Part shown: piece after piece, positions 32,519-43,256 of the stretch
Numbering within the stretch: the stretch's first letter is position 1
Layout of the letters: each line of letters starts with the position of its first letter
Source of the DNA: Excoecaria cochinchinensis
Taxonomy: Eukaryota; Streptophyta; Magnoliopsida; Malpighiales; Euphorbiaceae
Length of the DNA: 64,000 nt
Reading direction: 5' to 3'
NCBI GenBank assembly: GCA_947683425.1
Contig: CANTUQ010000324.1
Span: forward strand, 372,001 to 436,000
Notes under the pieces: generated by a model
What the model saw: the letters and a program-made list of their open reading frames with translations, nothing else
Told to the model about the DNA's origin: nothing
Database searches by the model: none
Translations under genes and position numbers: made by a program

Positions 32519-32576
<58 letters not shown>
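32349..32576. repeat. (AAT)n microsatellite cluster
   Basis: Three long AAT runs (~32350-32415, 32438-32508, 32519-32575). Adding the nested insertion back, they sit ~1.16 kb from the LTR start, matching the other family A copies. Confidence 0.95.
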
Positions 32577-32577
<1 letters not shown>

Positions 32578-34337
32578 GATATAAAATGAGCATGCAAAAA
32601 TTAACAACAAATAATGATAATAATAATAATAATGGTAATAATACATATTAGTAGTATTAACAATAAAAATAATGATGATAATGTCGCAACATAATGACAA
32701 TGATGAACAATAATAATAACAATGATAATAGTAATGGAAAGAAAAGGTGAAGGCTAACGGCAACAATAGATGAAAATAAGGCTATAAAAGTCAAATAAAC
32801 CAACCACAAATAATAAGAAGCTAGAAAATTTAGGACGGTTCTAACGTCTTTACCCTCAGAATTTTATAGATTGAAGAAAACGGTGTCTTGATCCGTCCCC
32901 CTTGTTGAATTTACGGTGATAAACACCCGAAAAAATATAAAAATCTACATTTTTAAATAAATTATCTCAGGAAAATATTTTTGGTGGCATGAGTAAGCAA
33001 AGAAAATTAATTTTTCTTGCTTAAATCAAACCCAAGATGAAATATTTTTTTAGAGAAGAAAAACTTAAAACTTGAAAAAAAGCTTAAGAATTTTTTGAAG
33101 AAGAAACAAAAGGTTTGCTGGAGAGAAAACTAAAACTCCTTTTCTTGAATAAAATTGCCAGTCCCCTTGAAAATGAAGGGAAGTGAGCCTTTTTGTAACA
33201 CTCCCTACTCATACGTAGGCGATCCCATCCAATAAGGAGTGAGATGCCGTATGAGTCAAGGTGCCACCACCAGATATAATGCAAAACATGCATTCATTCA
33301 TAAATATATATATACATAAATACAAGGTAATTAAAAACTTTACGAAGCAATATAGGAAACGGCTGATCATGCATTAATATAACAATATTCGTTACATTAC
33401 TGTTCTGATCAACTGGCTGAAACAAAAGATGATTACATATCCAAAATACACAAATGCGGAAGCTATACAAAATCACTGATACAGAGAGTTCTATTACAAA
33501 AGAATCATCAAGGACTACAAAAGCTAAGACCTACACTAATTTCTTCTGTGTTGGCTTGACTGGCGGCGACTCTTCCCAAAACACAGTACCTTCCGCACCT
33601 GCACGGGTAAAAACACCATGCTAAGCGATAAACGCTTAGTGGGGAAATGCACAAGCAGTATGGACGGCCATTCACAATAGTCGTCGAGGCATAACACATT
33701 CACAATGGTAAATGCAGATAATCATAGCGTGTAAAGATACAATCTTGCGTATAAAAGCCATACTTTCGATAACATATGCTCACATCCATATTCACATTCA
33801 TAATTACATTAACTGATCATTCATCTCATTCGAGTGGCACATTCTGATAATTGTATCATAACATAAAAAAAACAATAGAACACCTGCTAACTCACAAATA
33901 GTGGATAACGAGTATACGGACAGTACCTTACGGGTATGAATCGAATACTGACAGTACCTTACGGGTACGAATCGAATACAATTTCCTTTTATCAATTACA
34001 AAACATTTTACTGAGGGGATCTTAAACAAGATCCAAATACTGAGGGGTTCGCGAGGAACCAAACGTGAACCTGATCGGGGTCCAAACGAAATTTGGGCTA
34101 CAGCTAAAAGACTCTATTAGGAATGCCTAACTATTCACTCATTTGACTCTAGCAGGTCATGCATAAACCAGATCATGTTTTGGAGCACGGCATATAATTC
34201 ATCATATATAATTCGCAATATAATAGACATATAAACACATTCATAAAGCATACAGTAAGGGTGAACCATGGAAAAGACATTTGAAGTTTATTTTTAGAAG
34301 AAAAGGCAAAATCAGAAAGCAAGGCAGACAAAAGGCA

Positions 34338-34672
34338 CTGTCGCGATCGCGACAACGTTGCGCTCGCGACAGAAGCAGACTTGCCCAGGTCGCGACCTCA
34401 ACACTCGTCATGATCTCGTGAGGGAACAAGGGCATCTCGCTGCCGCGCTGGCGACAAACATCGCGCTCACGACAAACGTCGCGTTCGCGATAGTGAGTTG
34501 CTAGCCCGAAACAGATCACCCAACAGATCGACAATCGAGCTCTCTGTTGCGCTCGCAACAGAGGCTTTGCTGCACAGCTCGGCGGAGAGCTCGGATGCGT
34601 GCGAGGGCTGCTTTCACCGGTCTCTGTCGCGACCTCGCAACAATGTCGCGCTCGTGACAGAGTCGTGAATTC
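34338..34672. repeat. Palindrome island of CGCGACA/TGTCGCG words
   Basis: Words TGTCGCGATCGCGACA (~34339), GTTGCGCTCGCGACAG (~34355), CATCGCGCTCACGACA, CGTCGCGTTCGCGATAG, CTGTTGCGCTCGCAACAG and TCTGTCGCGACC...GTCGCGCTCGTGACAG. All are self-complementary or nearly so. Same word class as at 6259-6452 and 39222-39400. Confidence 0.85.
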
Positions 34673-35360
34673 TAGCCCTCTGCAGAAAATCCCTCTTCCA
34701 CAACACCCACTCACACACATTCAACTCAAACCAATTCTTACCTCAATTCCAACAACCCATCCATCATCAACAACATAGTTCAACAATTAATTCCCATTAA
34801 TTCATAAATTTAAACTCACAATCTCAAGGATCACAAAATCTGGAAATTTTGCAGTAACACTCAATCAATCCTCACAATCACTTCAATAAATCCATACTTA
34901 TGCATAATCAATTATCACAACCAAAACCCATAACATGCATGCCAATATAGGTCCATTTACACAACCAAAATTCCAGAAATTCATGCACATACACATTTGA
35001 ACATATGAACATCAAACAGCAGAAATTCCCAAACCTTATCTCCTTAGCTCCAAATCTAATGGGCTCCACTAGAACCAGCATTCTCCTTACCTTTCGGGTC
35101 ACGGGGAGGCTCAACTAACCAACAAACCAACAATAACATACAAAATACAAACCCTAGATCAAAACCCCAAACCCAGAAAATGAAGAAGAAGAACAACAAC
35201 AAAATGAACAATTGAAAGACATATGCAATGCAATAACTCACCAAAAGAAAAGCTAGGAGATGATTAATTTCGACCAACAATTCTTGGATCCATGTTAGGG
35301 CAATCAAATGAAGAGCAAAGGAAGAGAGGAGACAAGGGAGAAGAAGAAAACGGGAAAGAT

Positions 35361-35387
35361 GGGGGGGGGGGGGGGGGGAGGGGGGGG
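35361..35387. repeat. Poly-G tract
   Basis: 18 G, one A, then 8 G, in the purine-rich leader of the minus LTR (C-rich on the coding strand). It could form a G-quadruplex, or its length may be an assembly error. Confidence 0.9.
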
Positions 35388-35730
35388 TGAAAATCTGCCT
35401 TTCCCAATTTACTTTCTTTCTTAGCTCATCTCTTCCCAACCCTAACACTTGTCATTTCCCTATTGGTGGAAGCTAATCACTCACACCCAAAAAGCATGCA
35501 CTATTTACACACAAAGACATCCCAACTTAAACACACCCTACTATGGAATGCTCAAGCACACCCAAATGCAACCGAACTAATTCACACCCTATCACAATAT
35601 GAGCACCCACACTATAATAAACCCACAAAACATACAATTTACCTATAATACCCTTATGACATGCCAAAATACACTCAATGCATGCACACACAGATGGCTC
35701 ATTCTACTAGGGGGCAAACAGGGTGTGACA

Positions 35731-36273
35731 GTTTTGATTTTCTGTCTAACCCCAAAATGGGAAGAGACAAAAGGCCCTTTTAATTTTAGTTTCCAAAAAA
35801 TATCACTAAAACATGAAACTAAAAAAAAACAGACTGGAAAAAATTAACACAGAGAGAGAACAGGAGAAAGCGATAGTACTGGGCAAAATTGCCCGCGTGA
35901 GGAAGGACGCGAGGCATGCCCCCAAGAGGGCGTGCATTGGCCAGCGAGGCGCACCCTAGGGGGCACGCGCAGCCTCGGTGAGGCACGCCCGAGGGCACTC
36001 GCCTCGCCCTCATTGAGGCGCGCATGCTGCTCCCGCGCAGGCGTGGCCCGCACGTGTAGCACACGAAAAAAGGTAAAAATAAAAAAATAAAATAAAAAAT
36101 AAAAAAAATAAAAAAATACGAGTAAAAGTGTAAATTTTTGAATTAAAATTTTTTGAAGAACAAGGGAGATTTTTGACAAGGAAAACATCATTATTGACAC
36201 CTCTACTTGCGGCAAGTATCTTTTTATCATTGGGTAATCCTGATATTTGACCACCTCGGGACCCGGCGTCTAC
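35731..36273 (-). mobile_element. Tat family A LTR, minus, second segment (U3)
   Basis: Continues the LTR interrupted at 33193 and ends at 36273 with CACCTCGGGACCCGGCGTCTACA, the complement of the TGTAGACGCCGGGTCCCGAGG start. It contains a GC island of ~35-bp units (35881-36060). Confidence 0.8.
35881..36060. repeat. GC-rich island of ~35 bp tandem units
   Basis: AGGCA/AGGCG cores recur at 35912, 35947, 35981 and 36016, a spacing of 34-35 bp. The words (GAGGCACGCCC, GGGCACGCGC) differ completely from those of the island at 2700-2935, although both LTRs belong to family A. Confidence 0.8.
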
Positions 36274-36493
36274 AATGACCTTTCCCAATTTCTTGTAAAT
36301 TGGGTGGCGACTCCAAAATACCTCAAAGGTGCGTAAAGGTACCATGAGGCTAGATGAACTCCCCAATGTTCTATTGGGTAGGGATTCTAAGATGTCTCAT
36401 GACACCTAAGATCAAAAAGACGCGAACCAATCCCTTGAGCCCTAAAAGCGGGTCTCACCATGAGGGCCTTTTGCTTGGTTCGGCGCGCATCAC
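36274..36493 (+). mobile_element. 3' end of a Tat family A LTR, plus orientation
   Basis: Matches 4990-5210: hairpin CCCAATTT...AAATTGGG then TGGCGACTCC (36284-36312), a second module CCCCAATGTTCTATTGGG (~36362-36380), and the end GGTTCGGCGCGCATCACA. The left side is cut by the inverted Tat LTR at 36273. The right side abuts a pol C-terminus without a PBS. Confidence 0.75.
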
Positions 36494-36790
36494 AATGGTC
36501 CTTTCCAAGTATTGGAAAAGATCAAAGACAATGCATACAAGATTGATCTTCTTGGTGAGTATCAAGGTTAGGCTACTTTTAATGTTTTTGGCTTATCTCC
36601 TTTTGATATGGATGCAGATTCGAGGATGAATCTTTTTAATGAAGGGGGGACTGATGTAGATAGCCACGGACATGTCATCAAAGAGAATGGTCCATCAAAG
36701 CTTCCAATTAGGCCGATTATAAGGAGTAGAGCCAAGAAACTCAATGAGAAGATTAAGGCTTTATTCAAGCATTCATTGAAGAAGAAATGA
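36494..36790 (+). pseudogene. Ty3/gypsy pol C-terminal fragment
   Basis: Reads PFQVLEKIKDNAYKIDLLGEY, a stop, then ATFNVFGLSPFD and NLFNEGGTDVDSHG, ending with IIRSRAKKLNEKIKALFKH and a stop at 36788-36790. The segments PFQVLE.I.DNAYK and RSRAKK belong to the far C-terminus of many plant gypsy polyproteins, after integrase. Upstream sequence is lost at the Tat LTR junction. Only ~95 codons remain and there is one internal stop. Confidence 0.75.
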
Positions 36791-37058
36791 AGCTTCAAGG
36801 GCAGAAATATCATTGGATCAACTCCGAGACCATGGAAACTAAAAATGGAGATGTTCAAGAAGGTTTAAAGATGGTTCACATGTTAAAAGAAAAAGTGGAC
36901 TATGAATGGAGCTCATAAGCCAAATTGAAGAAGGAGTTAAAATGGGAAAAGTCTATAAAAGGGTCACGTGCAAGTCATATGACATCTTAACATATGCAAA
37001 TCATGTGCCATAAGCATGTGCACATCCTATGAGTTGCACATCCTTTTTAGGCATTCTT
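36791..37058 (+). mobile_element. 3' region of the gypsy element (type D), first part
   Basis: Non-coding sequence after the pol stop, running into an LTR-like region. It is cut at 37058 by a solo LTR with duplication TTCTT and continues at 40615. The exact LTR start was not located. Confidence 0.5.
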
Positions 37059-40000
37059 TATAACACTCTAAAATATACCCTAGTATAATTAAAGCAAGTT
37101 TGGGGTTGTAGCAAAAATGGAATATGTTTGATTTAGCGACGAAAGTGTAAAAAAGGACACAACCTTCATTAATTCGAAAGTTTCAGCAAGTTTCGATAAA
37201 TTGGACAATTCTATCATTATGCCTTAAATGGCATTAAAAGAATTATTTTGGCAACTAAAAATGTGTAATTGACGGAATAAAATGGTTAAAGGTAGTTGAG
37301 GACATGTTTGGTATTAATGGATATGTTGAGGGCAAGTTGGGCATTTCACAATTATGGATTGAATTGATGGAATTAATTGGATTTTTGGGCCAATGCACTA
37401 AATAAAAAAGTTATTTGTTAAAGGTAAGAAGAATTAAGAGTTGAAGTATCAATTGGAAGTTTGTGATAAAAAAATCAACTTTGGACCAATAGTGTGGTGA
37501 CATGTGGCAATAGGGATAAGTGTTGGTAGGTTGCCCTCTTTAAGCCATTTTAGCTGTTTTCTTAGGCCACTTTTGGCCGGCCTTAAGGGAAAAAGAAGGG
37601 AGCAGCCTTTCCTCTTCAAATTTCTTAAAAATTTCTGCTCTCTCCCTCTTTTGCTTATACTCCCCAAATGGGTATTTTGAAATTCAAGTGCCTAAATCAA
37701 GTTAAAAAGGTAAGTTGTGTAGTTGCATATCTTCTTCTTCTTTAATTGTGAGATTTAAAATTTATAGGGAAATTATGGTTATTAGGGATGCTAACATGTA
37801 ATTTTGTGGGTTTTGATGAGGAAATTTGATGATTTTGATCATGGAAGAGTATGGGAGTAGCAGAGTGCAACCAATTGAACTAAAAGGAGCAAAGGAAGTG
37901 AGTTTTAGAAACTATTTTGATTTTATGAGTTTTGATGATAAATAATATGATTTGAGATATATTTGAATGATATGTGTTGAATCTATGATGATGATAGTGA
38001 GTTTTGGCTTTAGACTGTTAAAAATGTGCATGTGAACAGGATTTGATGAAAACTATGTTGGGACACACTTGACCACTCTTTACTTTTTAGGCTTTATTTG
38101 GAGTTTCATAACTATAAATTGAATTAAGCTAGTGCCTTTGGAAATCTTAAATAAAGACCTAAAAATTTCTTAGAAATAGACATAAGTTAATTATAGATTT
38201 AAGTGCTCCAAATTTGGCCACAACTTGGGTGTCTCTGCTTTGGCCGACTCATTGGAGCAGTTCAGGTTGTTTTGCTCATATATGGTGATTTAGATGTCAA
38301 AATGATCTAAAAGTTGTTCCATATGAAATCTAATATCATAGGGAACATTTATTAAGAAGGATGTTTTGCCTAAAAAGGAGTTTTAGATATTTGTCTAGGC
38401 GGTTCATGTTTGAATTGAAAAGCAGTCTTGTTATCTTGTTTTCGAGAGACACTTGTTGGAGGCTTCTGTCGCGAGCATGACCATGGTTGTAAGTACAACA
38501 GAACCTATTTGATGAGGGATTTTCTTTTTCTTTTGAACCTCATGGTTGGCATGAATCATTCCCCACCTTTACCCTCCTCTAGGTTGTGTATTTTGGTATG
38601 TTTATCCTTCCGAAATGCACCCAAACTTTACTGAAACTTCCTAAGACTTATCCATCACATGTTTAGAGTTTGCAAAAAAGTAAATAAATGGCTATCACTT
38701 AGAGATACAAGTGAATAAGGTTGTGCATAAGAATAATGGCTAAGATACCTAAAAACTTAATGAGTCGAACACCTCCGAATAAATCCAGAAGTGGCATGAC
38801 ATGATATGTTAATGGATTATAAGTGAAAATAATACAATTTTGTACATTGAACCTTTAGAACTACGGGATTCTGATTCCCAATCCCTTGGAATACGTAGGA
38901 AGCTTAGAATACCATTCCAAGTCCGAACTAAAGTATAGAAAGTTTTGGGCCATTAATGATTCGAGCCTCGAGTAGGCTTACTTATGGGTTAAAATTGTTA
39001 AAGGGTGTTAAGACTGAATTTAGTGATTTTGTTAAGTAGTTATAAACTGAGAATCAAACAAATCTTTCGTATATGCAATAGTTTTTGAATGACTTTCAAA
39101 ATAATGAATAATCTGAGATGTTTGGATGTGTGTTATGTGGGCAAAGAGTTAGTCGGTGTTTTGGGAAGGTATTGTTTGATGAGAGCTATGCAGGACAGTG
39201 ACGGAATGTGATGCTCAACTCTATCGCGAGTGCGATAGAGAACTTGTGTTATGATCTTCTATCAGACGCTCTCTATTATGAGCACGACCTTATGTGCGAG
39301 CACGATAGAGGCCGTCCTGCTCTCTATCGCGAGCACGACATGTAGTCATGAGCGCAACATAAGGTGTGATTCATCTCTGTCGCGAGCGCGACCCTGCTTT
39401 GTGTTATGAATGTTTACCTGTTTAATTTATTTTGCATAGTTTTTCATTTATGGATTATATATGATTCAATATGTGAATTATACTATGATATCGCTTATTG
39501 AAATTACCATGCTATATTAAGAAAATAATTGAACAATAATTGGACAAATAATTTAGCCTACAATAGTTGAGTCGTGGATAGATAGGCATGCCTATAGAGT
39601 TCTGTTAGCTACAGCCCCAATGTGTTTTGGACCCTGATTAAGTCACCATTTGGGTCCTCGCGATCCTTATAAGTTGGATCTTGTTTAAAATCATCACTGT
39701 GAAAACATTTTTGATATGAAAAGAAAAGAAATTGTTTTTGTACCTACGGGTACCAATGTGTTCACTCATTATCCACTTCATTGAGTTTGCAGGCATAATA
39801 ATGTGTGTAAATATGACATTAAGTAAAGCAATTTGTGAAAATGATACTACATGAAATGTATAAGATGTATTTTGTTATTGTAATCTAAATGCTTTTTTGA
39901 TTGGATAAAATAATGCGATAAGACATCTGTTAAGGAAGATGTGTGAAGTGAATGTTGGAAACCAGAATGAATGTGAACAAGTGATTTGTTAACATCGATG

Positions 40001-40614
40001 TTGAATAAAAGCATATATTAATTAAATAGATGTATATGCGAAACATATATTTATATTTCGATGAACTCTTTCAAAGTACCTAAATGGTTATAATCGGCAT
40101 GATTATATTTTCTATATTATGCTTTTCTTTAAGCCTTTTTTATGGACATTCTTAGTGGTCGTCCATATTATATGTGTTTCCCACTAAGCTTTATGCTTAG
40201 CACATAATTTCTTTTAATTCGTGTAGGTGCAAGTGATCGGATCTTTTGAGAGTCATTCGCAGCAGTCCAGACCAATGCACATTTATAAAGAGATCTTACG
40301 GTAGGATTTATATAGTGTTAAGAATGTATTTACGATTTGTAATTTTGAAATATAAGTTTTGTAAAGTGTTAAATCAGTTATGGTCGATTTATATGTAATA
40401 AGCTATGGAATTTGTAGTTTACAAAGTGTATGTGCAACCATTTTCTTTATAATGCGGTTTTATGGTATTTGAAAACGAAAGAAATTTTATAACCATGATT
40501 TTCGACATAACTTTTGTAATCATTTAACCAACTGTTTCGGTAACACCTTGAACTGTCGTGGTGAACCCGTCGAACCTCGATACGGGTTACTACATACGGG
40601 TAAGGGGTGTTACA
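37059..40614 (+). mobile_element. Solo Tekay-like LTR with TTCTT target duplication
   Basis: Starts TATAACACTCTAAAATATACCC (TG decayed to TA) and ends GGTAAGGGGTGTTACA. The direct duplication TTCTT is exact (37054-37058 and 40615-40619). 3556 bp with no coding region. It holds small palindromic islands at 38455-38500 and 39222-39400 and the TTTCCCCACTAAGC block near 40180. The flanks of the first island align with those at 46240-46380 in another LTR. Confidence 0.88.
39222..39400. repeat. CTATCGCGAG...GATAGAG palindrome island
   Basis: CTCTATCGCGAGTGCGATAGAG at ~39222 (a nearly perfect palindrome), then CTCTATTATGAGCACGAC, GTGCGAGCACGATAGAG, CTCTATCGCGAGCACGAC and CTGTCGCGAGCGCGAC. Confidence 0.85.
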
Positions 40615-41282
40615 TTCTTTCCTTTTGTTGTTGGATTCCAATTCTAATTAAGAAAACTAGAATTCCTATTCCTAGTATAAAGAGGAAATTGGCCACCAAT
40701 CCTTTTCCAAGAAGGAAAAGACTAATTTTCCTTTCCATGACTAACATGGAATTAAGCCAACTATCCTAGTAGCCTTAGGATTTACTTTATACTTATTTAG
40801 GATTTATGTAATGCCTATATAAAGGCTTGATTTATGTTTTCTGATACTAGATATGACATTACATAATTTAAACATAATTTTATGTGTGATTTTTATTTCA
40901 AAGTGAAAGTTCTTTACTTTTAATTGTTTCAAGAATTGGGTTATTCAAGTTTTACTTGTGTAGTTCTATTCTTCTATTTTTCTGCTTTAGGTCTTGATTA
41001 TCTTTGATATTAAGGATTGGAGTTTATCAAATTAAATTGTATGTTAACGTTTATGAATATTCAAATTGATTTTGGGGTTCGGGTTTGTTGTTAAATCTTG
41101 GGTTCCACATCAATTGGAAGGAGCGCTTACCAATCCTACCACAAGCTTAAGCTGTTAGTAGAAGCGCAACTCTATTCCTTTAACCGAGATTAGACTCGGG
41201 TCCACCGATATTTTTCAACTTTGTAGGCCACTTGGCTAAACCCAATCCTACTCCCCAGACCCGGGGTGTATCAACTAAGCTA
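40615..41282 (+). mobile_element. LTR of the gypsy element (type D), second part
   Basis: Continues from 37058. Contains a TATA-like CCTATATAAAGG at ~40815-40826, TTATTCAAGTTTTACTTG, GGGTTCCACATCA near 41101 and CCCAGACCCGGGGTGTATC near 41255. It resembles the fragment at 43400-44118 (TTATTGGGTTT, GGTTCCGCATCA). It ends by eye near 41282, where a Tekay LTR end begins. Confidence 0.5.
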
Positions 41283-41685
41283 TATGCTTATCATAGGTTT
41301 TTCATCCGTGTAGGTTCAGTTATTTAAGCTATTTGCAAAGATAAGCTATAGAGGCCAGGGCCAGCACAATACTAAAAGAAGTTTATTGTAGGTCAAATTT
41401 TTGTATATGGATTATGTAATGCTCTTTTTGTAATGAAAAAAATTATAACAGAAATACTATGTAATATTGTTCATGACCTTATAAGCATTAATAATATGTA
41501 TATATAAGTTTGAATAGCACCCTCTGTGATAAAAATTATTACTCTGGCATGATGTGGAAAGGATATTTTTAATTTGTGTGAATGATACAATTATTCGTTG
41601 CTGAAATAGCCTATGGTGTGACACCCTTTGCTTAGTATTAGAATATTTGTTCATGTTCTATTAGGTTCAGGTAGGAGGTGTTACA
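41283..41685 (+). mobile_element. Tekay-type LTR 3' end
   Basis: Begins inside the CTAAGC...CATAGG block and ends GGTAGGAGGTGTTACA at 41685. It is followed by a decayed PBS (TTTATCAGTATTAGAGCC, compared with TTTTGGTATCAGAGC), so it is a 5' LTR remnant. Confidence 0.65.
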
Positions 41686-41803
41686 TTTATCAGTATTAGA
41701 GCCTAGGTTTAGCCGATTCTAGACAACTAGTGTTTAGATATGGGTTCGTATAGTCTTGAGCCGGCCTAATGTAGCTGTCTTTGTTTTCATATAGATTAAA
41801 GAT

Positions 41804-42120
41804 ATGGAAGACTCCTGCGAAGTTGTTGAAGAGACAGCTGAAAGTAAAGATCCCAAGGAGCAAGTTCCGTTTACCTCTGAGCCCTTTATGTCTGTGAGAC
41901 CTGAAATTCCTACACCGGCTTTGCCAACTAAAGCACTATTGAAAATTCCCCATGATATAGCTCAAGTGCTAGACAGACTCACTGCTCCTAAAGCTCCAAT
42001 TGATGTAGTAAGAAAGCATGGAGCATAAGAGTTTTTTGGAACTACGCTCGAAGAATCTGTCAAAGCTGAGCACTGGTTAGAAAGAACCTAAAGGGTGTTA
42101 AATAAAGTTAAAATCCCACG
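41804..42120 (+). pseudogene. Tekay gag N-terminal fragment
   Basis: From ATG 41804 it parallels the gag at 23555: TKALLKIPHDIAQVLDRLTAP corresponds to FEAMLKISQDMARVLERVTAP, and EFFGTTLEESVKAEHWLER follows after an in-frame stop (42026-42028). A second stop lies ~20 codons on. It is cut near 42120 by the end of a minus Tat integrase. Confidence 0.85.
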
Positions 42121-43256
42121 CAATGAACCTGGTCATTTCTCGAGATCCTAACTTCTTGAAAGATTCAGCCTTTTACCCACTTGGTGAAATAGTCGATAGC
42201 CACCACAATGTATATATGCCCATTGGAAGCTGTAGGACATACCTCAACCATGATGTCTATCCCCCAAGCCGCGAATGGCCATGGAAACGTAAGATTGTGT
42301 AACTCAAAAACCGGCACATGCCTCAAATCCACATATTTTTGAAACTGCTTCACATACCTCGAACAGTTTGTATCCATCGCAAGCCAAAAAAACCCCTGTC
42401 ACATGATCTTCTTGGCAAAAGTCAAACCGTTCATGTGAGCTCCATAGATCCCGACATGAATTTCCTCCATAACCTTTGTAGCCTCTTTTTCAGCCAAACA
42501 CCTTAATTGGATAACATTAGCTTGCCATTTGTATAATACTCCATCTACGATTATGAACTGAGTAGTCAACTTTCTAATCATCCTCTGATCATTTTCAATG
42601 GCTTCTTCTGGGAAAATCGATTTCTCCAAATAGTTCTGAATATCGTAGTACCAAGGTTTCCCGTCAGTAATCTCGACATCCATTATTTGCTCAGTTTTAG
42701 AGCAAGGTTTCTCTGAACTTGAGATCAAAATAGGTTTCATGACAACTCCTCTAGGGTTATCGCACATGGACACCAAGGTCGCAAGTGCATCTGCAAATTT
42801 GTTTTCATTCCTAGGAATAAAATAAAAGATGCATGTCTCAAACTGACTACTTAGCATCTTCAGATATTTCACATATAATAACAGCCGCTCTTCTTTACCT
42901 GACCATTCACCTCGAATCTGATGGATTACCCATGATGAATCCCTTAAAACCTCTGCAATCTTTGCCCCCAAGGCTAATAGTGCTTCTAACCCAAAAGCGC
43001 ATGCTTTATACTCAGCCTTGTTATTAGTGATCCTGTACCTTAACTTCTTAGCCAACAGGAGGTTCTCACCATATGGGGTTGTAAGAATAATTCCTACTCC
43101 TGCACCCTTGTTATTAACCACTCCATCGAATTGTAACTGCCAACCTTGTACTGCAATGGCCATAATATCTTCATTAGGAAAGCTAAATTAAACCTGATCT
43201 TCTTCAATGGGATGCTCAGCCATGAACTCTGCTATAGCTCGCTTGATACGGATTAG
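42121..43256 (-). pseudogene. Tat pol: additional RNase H plus integrase N-terminus and core start
   Basis: The minus frame (43163-42399) has the extra, archaeal-like RNase H described in the Tat clade: LQFDGVVNNKGAGVGIIL, NNKAEYKACAFGLEAL and NENKFADALA. Then comes the integrase zinc-binding region (RCLAEKEATKVMEEIHVGIYGAHMNG, with further H and C residues), followed by a stop. It continues at 42377-42165 with FAAWGIDIMVEV (first catalytic Asp) and VVAIDYFTKWV. It is cut near 42120. Upstream, IKRAIAEFMAEHPIEEDQ links it to the RNase H fragment at 44119. An insertion (43257-44118) separates the two. Confidence 0.88.

Larger units (their letters stand above)
31154..33193 (-). mobile_element. 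Tat family A LTR, minus, first segment
   Basis: On the plus strand it starts TGTGACGCCCGCCG, the complement of the family A U5 end. It carries the U5 module (31332-31370), GGACATTGGTCCC near 31959, the block near 32120 (GTGTGACCCCTCCGGGTGG), AAT microsatellites (32349-32576), and a leader with CAAAATTGCC. It is interrupted at 33193 by a solo LTR and resumes at 35731. Confidence 0.8.
33194..35730 (-). mobile_element. Solo Tekay/Del-type LTR nested in a Tat LTR
   Basis: The plus-strand ends are TGTAACACTCCC at 33194 and GGGTGTGACA at 35730. The flanks CTTTT (33189-33193) and GTTTT (35731-35735) match at 4 of 5 bases, and the Tat LTR reads on across the insertion (AGTGAGCCTTTTT then GATTTTCTGTCTAACC). 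It includes a palindrome island (34338-34672), a CT/G-rich leader and a poly-G run. There is no internal region, so it is a solo LTR. Confidence 0.8.

Noticed and set aside
34241..34720. 159-codon minus ORF with Cys- and Arg-rich sequence
   Set aside because: It spans the palindrome island and leader of a solo LTR; no homology and no other support.
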